Part shown: positions 55,601 through 64,000 of the stretch, piece by piece
Position numbering within the stretch: position 1 is the first letter of the stretch
Layout of the letters: the number at the start of each line of letters is the position of its first letter
Assembly: GCA_004380135.1 (NCBI GenBank)
Contig: QXCR01000074.1
Location: 1-64,000 of the forward strand
Direction: 5' to 3'
Length of the DNA: 64,000 nt
Origin: Stemphylium vesicarium
Taxonomy: Eukaryota > Ascomycota > Dothideomycetes > Pleosporales > Pleosporaceae
The notes under the pieces: generated by a model
What the model saw: the letters and a program-made list of their open reading frames with translations, nothing else
Told to the model about the DNA's origin: nothing
Databases searched by the model: none
Made by a program: the position numbers and the translations under genes

Positions 55601-57614
55601 TGCAGCGTTATGGTCTTCTCTTAGATACAGTACTCAAGTACTCGACTGTGGATAACGAGGAAAAGAAGAACCTCCAGGTCGCCAAAGACGAGATCAAGGC
55701 TGTAACTTTGGAGTGCGACAGCCGTGTCGCGGAAATGGGGCGGAAGGTCGGCCTGGCCGATCTGCAAGCCAAGCTCATCTTGCGACCAGGCATGCAGCGT
55801 GTAGAGCTCAACCTAGATCATCTGGGTCGAGAGCTGATCTACCGAGGTGATTTGCAAAGAATGGGAGGTAGCCGCTTCAGCTGGCTCGAGACACATGCAC
55901 TATTGTTTGATCATTACCTGGTGCTTGCCAAAACAGTGTCCGCCAGGGAAATGGATGGTGTTACCAAGTCTGAAAAGTACGACGTGTCTAGGCTACCGAT
56001 TCCCATGGATCTGCTTGTCTTGGAAAGCGAAGATGACGACCCTATCGTACGCTCGACGATGAAAGGCATATCCACCGTCACGACAGTATCAAGCCGCGTT
56101 GGAACTGGGGCCGGTACGCGTCTGAACAGTAGTCCTGCACCAGGCACTTTACAACACACCACTACCTCTACCTCTATGGGATCAACAAATACAAGCGGTT
56201 CCGGGAAGACTGCAGTCAACGCCGCAATGAACGATGCTAACAGAGATGAGAAGATCCTCTACCCTTTCCGGGTAAAGCATCTGGGTAAGGAGACTTACAC
56301 ACTGTATGCCCCGAGTGCACAAAATCGAGCTGAATGGTGTGACAAGCTCATCATCGCCAAAACAAGGCACGCAGCGGCACTCTTTGCTCAGAATGCCGAG
56401 CCCTTCAGATTGCGAGTCATGTCGGATGCTGCGTTCGCATACGATAGCGCAATGCCATCTCAGAAGGCTATTACTATCAAGGGAACGCCTCTGGATCGTG
56501 CCGTCGAGGAGGTAGAAAAGCTGTTCGTCAACGTTGGGCGTCCAGTGCCCATCTGCCGAGCGAGAGTCAACTGTGCCACAGCCTTCAATCAACCTTATGG
56601 CAAACACATGGTGGCAGTTGGTACAGATATTGGTGTATACGTGTCGGACTTTAACAACCCTCGAGGCTGGTCCAAGGTAGGCGATCTCTCTGTATCTCTA
56701 TGTGATCATACTGACGAAGCCAGGCTATACAAGTACCACGAGTAACACAAATCGCTGTTCTCGAACAGTTCAGCCTGATGCTTCTCATCTCCGACAAGGC
56801 ATTGATAGCGTATCATCTGGACGCTGTGTGCCCAGTTAGTGGTGTGCCTCCCACAAACGATTCGACCCGACGTGCGCCTCAAAAGCTGTCTGGCGCACGC
56901 GACATCGGATTTTTCGCCACGGGCGTGATGAAAGATAGGACCCTTGTGTTCTACAAGAAACGAGACGGCATTTCATCGACCTTCAAGGTTCTCGAACCCG
57001 TATACCAGAAATCTACGGAAAAGAAGTCACGGATATGGAAATCAGGACGTACAGAGTTCTTCCGAGAGTACGACGAGTTCTACATTCCGGCCGAATGCTT
57101 CACCATCAACCTCTTCCACTCCTCTCTCGCCATCTCAACATCGAAGGGGTTCGAGGTACTCACACTGGACAAGAAGCAACCATGGTCCGTGCCAGATCTA
57201 AAGCAGCCCCATGTCGCCACTATCGCCTCGCGACTGCAGAACCAAGACCCGCTAGGCATGTTCCGCCTGTCAGACCAAGAATTCCTGCTCTGCTACGAAG
57301 AGTGTGCGGTATATATCAACAAAAACGGCGACATCTCACGGTCCGTGATCATGGAGTTTGTTGGCAAGGCCAGGAGCGCTGCCATGTACGGACCATATGT
57401 GCTGCTCTTCGATCCTGATTTCGTCGAGATTCGAAACGCGCAGAACGGCAGATTGCGCCAGGTGATTGCCGGACGCGACGTGAAGTGTTTGGATGATGGA
57501 CTCAGCGGCGGCTCATCGCACAACAGGACAGTTAAGCTGAGCTTGCAACATCCACAGCACGAAAGGAGTCAAGTCGTTGTTGAGCTGGTGCTCAATGAGG
57601 GACAAAAAGAGTAA
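52633..57614 (+). CDS. ROM2: Rho1 guanine-nucleotide exchange factor, ROM1/ROM2 type, 1644 aa
   Basis: Two exons, 52633-56676 and 56724-57614. The start ATG (GCCGCCATGCC) gives MPYYGNGQNYYNPN. The 47-nt intron (GTAGGC, CTGAC branch, CCAG) joins RGWSK to AIQVPRVTQIAVLEQF, and without it the frame ends early at 56745. Residues 1 to about 670 are Ser/Pro/Tyr/Gly-rich and disordered. A DEP domain spans about 676-775. A catalytic Dbl-homology domain lies at about 840-1030 (ILHEIVQGEDSYMNRL). A PH domain lies at about 1066-1252 (LIYRGDLQRM... YTLYAPSAQNRAEWCDKL). A citron-homology domain runs from about 1312 to the end. It activates Rho1 for cell-wall integrity signalling and actin/glucan-synthase control at the cell cortex (family knowledge). 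Length and domain order are standard. Confidence 0.93.
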
Positions 57615-60092
57615 GGCGACAAAGCCTTTGCACACCCCATGTTCTCAACATTTGGTCTGGACGCATACCGCATCTATGCTGAATTCAGAGATGGGATGGA
57701 GTCTGGGGTTTCGGAGCTCGGGTTCTGGTCTGGTACGGGAACCACCTGTCTCTGGGTCTCCGTCTCAATGGTCTGGGTGGGACTCAAGGTTGGGACGATC
57801 CACGGTCTCCCACTGCTTCCGAGTGGCGTTTTGCTAGCATGTTATTAATATTTTTCGCGAGGATACCTTCTTTGATTGGTCTGATCTGGGGTTGGAAAGG
57901 CATATTCTTTCATCTTGCGCTATGTACATGGCGTGTTGAGCTAATGCCCGAAGACGGCCTTACATAGTGAATGGTACATTTACCATCATGTTTGTGAATT
58001 GTACGTGTTGAAATTATGGGGTGCAAGTAGTAGACGGAGGACCGTTAGGCGCTCCTAACCTGACTCTTCCAAAGCAACAACGTAGAATGCTCCGTCATGG
58101 CAGCATAATGTCTCGACCTCGACAACGACCTTGTCTCCATCCGTGGCACTATCCCAATCCAAGGCAAGATACAGGCCACGCACGAAGGTCCATCGCCCTT
58201 CGCGTTCGCACTTGATGCCCAACACTCCAATCCCTGACTCAATCGCCCTCCGCATTCACACCCCAGACACGTCCAAAGCGCCGAAAATACAACCCCAACC
58301 AGGTAGCAGGCTACGCGGCACTCCAGCTCTTAGTCACCAGCGGCGAGATATGCCTACCCCAAAGCGCGAACAGGCGTAGTGCCCGTCCGCTATACCACGT
58401 TCAGCTAGATGGAACGGTTAAACAGATGCGAGAGGCGCCTTCCAAGATCCAGGCGTGGCGCCCAGGAGCTTGGAGCCGTTCACGTGAGCTGCGGCGGGGG
58501 GTCTTGCAGCACAGACCCTTCTTCTGCACTCCGACAAACCTCCCGTAGATGCAGGCTCGGCCAATGAGTCTGCCCAAGTGAGGTTTACATGGACGGAGTG
58601 GCGCTGATGTGTGCATGGCACGTCATGGTTAGCGGACGAGGCCGAGGGCGTGTGTAGAGAAGCGCGCTAGAAGGACGCTAGAAGCGTGCGTTGAGGATGT
58701 CGACCCTTGGGGTTGGATTGGGTTTCTCACCCAACCCCGCGGGGTCTGATGCAAGTTTGATTATGTGAGAAGAATGGTCTGATAAGAGGGAGGGGAATGC
58801 ATTGGTTGGTGCTGGAGACGATCGATAGAGTAAGAGATAAGGCAGGTAGGGACAAGATCATCGTTGAAGTGATTAAGGGAACCTGGGCAGTTTCAAGACC
58901 ATGGCAATTTCTGCCGGCTTAGGAAAAAGGTCTTGGACATAACCCGCCCGATTCGAAGTATAACACAAACTGCACCTGATTCCATTAGTTGTAGCTGTCA
59001 CTCGGCTTACAGAAGCTCCAATAATCGCTTGAGACTAGGGCAAGTCGGATCAAAATTCGCGCATGTTGAGCAGAATTCCACATGCGCTTCAGACAAATCC
59101 GACGATAATCGCAGCCGCCGCCACCGGATGCGGCCTCGCGCCAACAGCTCACAGACCCCGAGCTTCAGGCCATGCGAGGCCGTCCTGGGCAGCCGCAAGA
59201 GCCTCAACAACGCCTGATGCCATTGTGCCAAATATGCCAAGGGCCCAGAGGCTACTGGCTGCACGCCAACGCTAGACAAGACATATCGTGGAGTGCCCAA
59301 TCGGGGCTTTGGCGCGGCAGAGATCGTCTTGGATTGCTTGTTGTTTAACTCGCTGGCCCTACAAGCCATGCTTGCTTCTTACATGATGCGAAAAGCCTTC
59401 TAGGTGTTCCGTCAGAATGACCCTGATTACATCACTCGCTCCAGTAGATCGCTAAGATCAACAGCGGGGTGCATAGGATGCGCCCGCCTAAGGGGACGTC
59501 GAGCCCTCTCGCTAGACTTTTCGTATGGAGTAAACCCCACACTGCACAACCCAGTTTTTCACCGCTAAGTCTCTCCACGGGGTTGGCAACGCGGAGAGTG
59601 CTATTGAGGCCCCATACGCAGAGCACCCGTCCCATGAGGCTCAACAACCAAGTGGGACTGCTCCGAAAGCACTAAGACAAGAGTCCTTCTAGCGTGGCGT
59701 CTCCGAGTGCATGATTGGTCAAGTCAATGCATCATCCGACGTCTACCGGCAGCATTTTCGGCGAGATACTGCAAGCTACTCGGAGGCCGACAAGCAGCCA
59801 GCCCATCAGCCGTCACGATGCGATGAAAATTTGCGGAGACTGGGGGTATAGCGTACGGGGCGATGCATTAGCAGCAGGCGAAAGAACCGACCTGGGGCCT
59901 ACCCCAACAACCCCGGCTCATGCACCGCTGCCACCTATTGCTATCGCGCACCCAAATCTGGAGTTAGGCTTCCTGCCAGCATGAACTACCGATGTGCTAC
60001 TCTGCCCACTAGCGAGTCTGGATGGCCCCAGCCCCATGTCGCGACCGTCTACCACGGCCATGGTATCTGGGACAATGCAACAAAAGAGCCGT

Positions 60093-60099
60093 GTATATA
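60093..60099 (+). promoter_or_regulatory. Possible TATA box of the FHS transporter gene
   Basis: GTATATAATAGA motif about 175 nt before the ATG at 60272, in a spacer otherwise lacking such boxes. The call rests on position and match only. Confidence 0.4.
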
Positions 60100-60128
60100 A
60101 TAGAATGGGAATCCCCCCGTCAGTAACA

Positions 60129-60156
60129 ATCATCATCATCATCATCAGCATCATCA
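60129..60156. repeat. (ATC)n microsatellite
   Basis: Imperfect run of ATC/TCA units in the 5' leader region of the transporter gene. Simple sequence. Confidence 0.85.
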
Positions 60157-60271
60157 GCTCTTCTTCGCCTCCTGTCTAGGATCCTCGTCATCGCCTGTGG
60201 AGTCTTCCATCAAGTGATACCCCAGACAACTCCATCTCTTCTTTTCTTCCTCCCCGCCAGCACACCCCACC

Positions 60272-62003
60272 ATGGGTTTCTTCGGCAACAACGGCTCGCA
60301 AGAGCCTACTCTCGACGAGGTCCACCAGCAGCAAGCTCGTCGCCCTTCAGTCGCTGAGGTCGTTGACGAGCAGGTCCGCCGCAAGTCAGTCGACAACCGC
60401 GTCGTCACTGGTGCATCGGGTCTCACCACGCGCCAATCTATCGTCCCCGTCGCACTGGTCACCACGCTCTTCTTCTGCTGGGGCTTCGCCTACGGTCTCC
60501 TCGACGTCTTGAACTCGCGTTTCCAAGTCGCCCTCGACATCTCGCGCGGCGAGTCTTCCGGTCTCCAGGCTGCGTACTTTGGCGCTTACTTCATCGGTCC
60601 CCTTACATACTCGGGTTGGTTCCTGCGCAAGTTCGGATACCGCTACACTTTTATCCTTGGCTTGTCCATCTACTGCGTTGGCGCTTTGATGTTCTGGCCG
60701 TCGGCTGTTAAGCGGAGTTTCCCTGGTTTCTGCGGTGCCATGTTCATTGCTGGATCCGGACTGTCGACCCTCGAGGTCAGCGCCAACCCGTACATTGCTG
60801 TCTGCGGTCCTCCCAAGTGGTCTGAGTTCCGTCTTGAGCTGTCGCAGTCCGTTCAGGCTGTTGGCTCTGTTGTCGCTCCCGTCCTTGCCGCCCAGGTCAT
60901 TTTCAAGAATGTTGGTGAAGATGGAAAGTCCCTCGAGGCCGTGCAATGGGTATACCTTGGAATTGCTGCCTTTGTCGCTATCCTCGCGGTAATATTCTAC
61001 TTCGCACCGATTCGTAGGCCTCTCTAAACCCCTCTGTTGTTGTTATACAAGTGCTGACTTTGTGGTTGTAGCTGAAATTACCGATTCGGACATGGCCGAC
61101 CAAGCCGAGATGACCACCGCCACAACCGGATACGTCGACAAGCCTCTTCGCAAGCAGTACACTCTCTTCTGGGGTACCGCTGCTCAATTCTCCTACGTCG
61201 CTGGTCAGGTCGGCGTTGCTGGTAAGTTCATCTTTTTTTCCGAACATTTCCCGACCTCCTTCACCTCCACCACACTCTACTACATCCTATATCTATCAGA
61301 ACAGCAGCTAACACGCGACGTAAAGCCTACTTTATCAACTACTTCGCTGAGGCGCGCCCCGATCTCAGCGTCACTGAAGGCCACCACCAGGGCGCCAACT
61401 TCTACGCCATTGCACAGGCTCTCTTCGCCATCGGTCGCTTCGCCGCTGCTGGTCTCATGTACGTTGGTGGAAAGCCTCGCTACGTGCTTCTCGCTTTCCA
61501 AACCCTTATCAGTAAGTCCCCAATCTACCAACTGCACCTAAGACAAACACTAACTCTCCAAAGTGATCTTCATCTCCGCTGCCATCGGAACAAACACCGG
61601 AACAGCCACCACGCCCAACTGGGGAGGTCTCAGCATGCTCATGATTGTGCTCTTCTTCGAGTCCTGCATCTTCCCCATCATCTTCGCCCTCACACTTCGC
61701 GGTCTCGGTCGCCACACCAAGCGCGGAGCTTCCTTCCTCGTCGCATCCGTCTGTGGTGGTGCCGTCGGTCCTGCCATCCTGGGCAACGTTGCCGATGCCA
61801 TCGGAACGCGCAAGGCCATGTGCATTCCGCTCGTCTTCTTCGCTATCGCTTGGTCCTACCCCATCTACCTTAACCTCGCCAAGGGCCGCGAGCTCGACGC
61901 TTACACTGAGAGCCACGTCGGTACCACGGAGGGTGTCGTCGATGTCGACTCTGTTATCGCTGAGAAGGACATTGAGGCTCGCAGGTTCGAGACCAAGGCT
62001 TAG
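60272..62003 (+). CDS. MFS sugar transporter, fucose/glucose-galactose (FHS) type, 505 aa
   Basis: Four exons: 60272-61013, 61072-61221, 61326-61511 and 61564-62003. Introns are 52-104 nt and the frame closes exactly. A hydrophilic tail of about 60 residues leads into VALVTTLFFCWGFAYGLLDVLNSRFQ, the signature first helix of the FHS family. SSGLQAAYFGAYFIGPL, RKFGYRYTFILGLSIYCVGALMFWP and the GLSTLEVSANPYIAVCGP signature follow. The second half has YFINYFAEARPD and GRFAAAGLMYVGGKPR. GNVADAIGTRKAM precedes the last helix and acidic tail. Proton-coupled uptake of a hexose or related sugar at the plasma membrane is expected. The precise sugar is unknown. The reverse-strand frame across its 3' half is a shadow. 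Confidence 0.92.
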
Positions 62004-62165
62004 ACGGCTACATTGGCTGTTTTGGCGGGTGGTTGATAAAGCCATCGAGGGCTTCGACGACAACAATAAGTTTTGATGACGAGCGCGGCGCTTCTATTGG
62101 GCAATTGTATATATCACCGCCCACCTTTCCTTGTGCATATAGACTTGTACATACGATTTTATGAA

Positions 62166-62880
62166 ATTATTTATTCAAACATCAGCCCACTGTCCTCCGC
62201 CTAGGCGAAAACAAAATTCCATGGATTTGGAGGGAAGACACATGCCCACAGGACGCAAACAAGAGGTATATCTTCAATGAGTTCTCTTCGCGCCTCCAGA
62301 CGTTGGATAAATGCTGCGACTCTGCCCGTACGACTGTAGAATCGCCCGCAATAATGTTCTTAGAATGCGTTGTGCAGTGGCTTAAGTCTGGTGGAAAGTG
62401 CTATATCTTTGAGTTTACTATAACCCCGTACATAAATCGCCCCACCAAGTATTCAATTTGGCGCAGGGTTGAGCAACATCTAGCGAACAGCAAAACGCGC
62501 GCGATCAAACCAGGTGAGCACATGAAGACTAGATTCAAGGTCCTATTCCCAACAGATATAGAAACCAATCACGATATCACATGACGTACAGCTATCATAG
62601 AGTCTAAGAGAGCGAACATTATACGCTTCAACTATCCCAGCAGCAAAGACCTCATCACTCTACTCAACAAGGCCGTGTTAAATCTCGCAGATTCGACAAA
62701 GTAGTACGGCCCAGTGCACGGGGAAAGCTAGACCGATACCGCAAAATCCCCCTTCCATTACGATACAAGAAAGAGATGCGACTGGGTGGGCCAAAATACC
62801 TCACGACTTGCGTGTCTAGCAAGAAGGCGACGACTAGTACGCCCATCAAGGTCGACGACATGGACGAAGAAACGGCCTTG
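62166..62880 (+). pseudogene. Unidentified coding relic
   Basis: A plus-strand frame opens after a TGA near 62165 with no ATG for over 180 nt. It reads RLGENKIPWIWREDTCPQD, then MFLECVVQWLKSGGKC, then YSIWRRVEQHLANSK, ending at a TGA (62582-62584). Reading continues in frame across the TGA to about 62700 (RTAIIESKRANIIRFNYP). It then shifts to a neighbouring frame with KLDRYRKIPLPLRYKKEM and a possible EERLAKIDEILKEDMED tail. Amino-acid composition is protein-like throughout. It has no start, and at least one stop and one frame change. The family is not recognised. It begins inside the likely 3' flank of the sugar-transporter gene. Confidence 0.4.
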
Positions 62881-63641
62881 CTATGAAGAACGTCTGGCCA
62901 AGATAGATGAGATCCTGAAGGAGGACATGGAGGATTATAATATAGAGGGAGAGTCGGGCGGCCCCTGTAACCCGCACGTCGGCCCAGGGAGATGATGTTG
63001 CGCATTCTAGGAATAATACGAGAGCTACTCATTATCATCATCTGCATTTCCTTAAGGCATGAACAGACCCGCCGCAGCCATACTCAGCGCATAGTCTTAC
63101 ACAACCATTAAGCCAGCTTCAGCTTCAGAAAAATAGAAACAAGAAATTTCACTGTTCGAACAACGTCACAGCTGTCATGATCAGTAGCCCTATTTCTGGT
63201 GGATGGTATATGAACGGCCATTTACATTTGATTATTGACAAGTGTAGGTATGGGCGCCACTGCTGTTGAACTTGGTAACCAGGCGGAAAAGGGTAAAGTA
63301 TTGAGAGGTAGAAAGGGGCGCTGTTGGATCTAGAATGGGTGGCAAGGAGGGTTTAGTGTACTGTTGTATTTTGGATGTGGAAAAAGCTGCTGGAGATGTG
63401 AGTTACATGTGCTAAAAGACACATAGAGAAAGGGCAAGAAAGAACAACGAAACAACTCAAGCAACCAAGAAAAAAACAAAAAAATAAGAAGGAACTCGCG
63501 GTGGAAGGCGAGAAGTAAAAATAATGCATCGTACAGATCTATAGCAAAATGCATACCATTCCATATCCTCGCTTACCAACTACTCTCCTCACACTCATCA
63601 GCGTGTCAAACTTGACATATATACACAAACCCCCCATCTCC
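62881..63641. other. Spacer and HEM14 3' flank
   Basis: Nothing supportable except the remaining downstream tail of the relic (to about 62995). The A-rich stretch at 63.42-63.50 kb, read on the minus strand as T-rich, fits the 3' untranslated region of the next gene. Confidence 0.45.
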
Positions 63642-64000
63642 CTACACACCGCCCTCACCCCTTCCCATACGCGAAGCACCATTGATCTTCCTCCTATACC
63701 TCATCTCCCTACTAGACGCAACGACCCACTCCCTGTCATCAGCCAGGCGATCAAGGCCGCAACTTCTGCCCTTCCAGCCCTCACCCTTCATGTCCCTCGC
63801 CACGCGCCACGCACCCGTGATGATATCGTTGACACTGACGCCATTGAACTGGCTGCCAACGAGACGCAGTCTGCCCTTGAAATCGTTCGAGATACCCTGG
63901 GCGAAAGCCTGCATGCGGTCCGAGTAGCCGAGGGTATACTGTGGGATGCAGTCGTGGGAGAGGTTAGCAATGTGCGCGGTAGGTTCGTCGGTGATGCCGA
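63642..64000 (-). CDS. HEM14: Protoporphyrinogen oxidase, C-terminal part
   Basis: The last about 119 codons of a minus-strand gene that enters from the right edge; the stop is TAG at 63644-63642. The sequence reads GITDEPTAHIANLSHDC, then IPQYTLGYSDRMQAF, then RLRLVGSQFNGVSVNDII, then TGAWRVARDMKGEGWKG. This is the conserved C-terminal FAD-binding region of protoporphyrinogen IX oxidase, with the RLxLVGxxFNGVxVND signature. The enzyme oxidises protoporphyrinogen IX to protoporphyrin IX in haem synthesis at the inner mitochondrial membrane. A basic tail of about 30 residues follows. The active-site front half lies outside the window. Confidence 0.87.
   Translation of the reverse strand, partial: GITDEPTAHIANLSHDCIPQYTLGYSDRMQAFAQGISNDFKGRLRLVGSQFNGVSVNDIITGAWRVARDMKGEGWKGRSCGLDRLADDREWVVASSREMRYRRKINGASRMGRGEGGV

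Larger units (their letters stand above)
57615..60271. other. 2.7-kb spacer
   Basis: This is the 3' flank of the GEF gene and the upstream region of the FHS transporter. Frames such as 59369-59007 minus have no motif. A simple (ATC)n run lies at 60129-60156, about 115 nt before the transporter start. A TATA-like TATATAA lies near 60093 and is a reasonable core promoter for it. Confidence 0.45.

Noticed and set aside
61509..62066. 185-codon minus-strand frame
   Set aside because: Reverse shadow of the last exon of the FHS transporter.

Overview
The window reads as nuclear DNA of a filamentous ascomycete, most likely a dothideomycete. The evidence is short spliceosomal introns (about 47-77 nt, GTAAGT/GTATGT-type donors, CTAAC/CTGAC branch points, some up to about 122 nt), perfect Kozak contexts such as GCCGCCATGG, long spacers, and fungus-restricted families (DUF3433, DUF6604, MYND, F-box, HAL-type kinase). 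The class assignment is inference. I found no prokaryotic operons, CRISPR, rRNA or convincing tRNA.

Left part (1-11.5 kb): the 5' end of a secreted FAD/NAD(P)-binding protein runs off the left edge on the minus strand. It is followed by a 7.2-kb stretch without a supportable gene. Inside that stretch, about 0.46-2.86 kb holds a degenerate series of TATA-box/pyrimidine-rich units, four of which are close tandem copies. One intact gene for a long disordered protein lies at 7458-9851.

Accessory middle (11.5-30 kb): intact genes (a class V PLP enzyme, a MYND protein, an F-box protein) alternate with decayed ones. The DUF3433 membrane-protein gene at 16374-11546 keeps readable sequence and intron structure but carries five in-frame stops and two frame breaks. 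The DUF6604 gene at 23138-20701 has lost its start codon and both splice sites of its first intron and carries two stops. Two further minus-strand relics (27378-25446 and about 29.3-27.8 kb) could not be identified.

Housekeeping right part (32-64 kb): a HAL/SAT4-like Ser/Thr kinase; a membrane-anchored spermidine-synthase-fold protein transcribed away from a CCDC97-like splicing-factor homologue; an allantoate-permease-type MFS transporter (6 exons); a 47-residue Cys-rich gene; an amino-acid permease (5 exons); a flavin monooxygenase transcribed away from a ROM2-type Rho1 GEF (DEP-DH-PH-CNH); an FHS-family sugar transporter (4 exons); an unidentified relic; and the 3' end of protoporphyrinogen oxidase (HEM14). 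These act in separate processes (cell-wall integrity signalling, ion homeostasis kinase signalling, nutrient uptake, haem synthesis, splicing). Nothing in the layout looks like a single metabolic cluster.

Coordinates of spliced genes were worked out by hand from donor/acceptor/branch-point reading with frame closure. Family names come from recognition of motifs, not from a database search.
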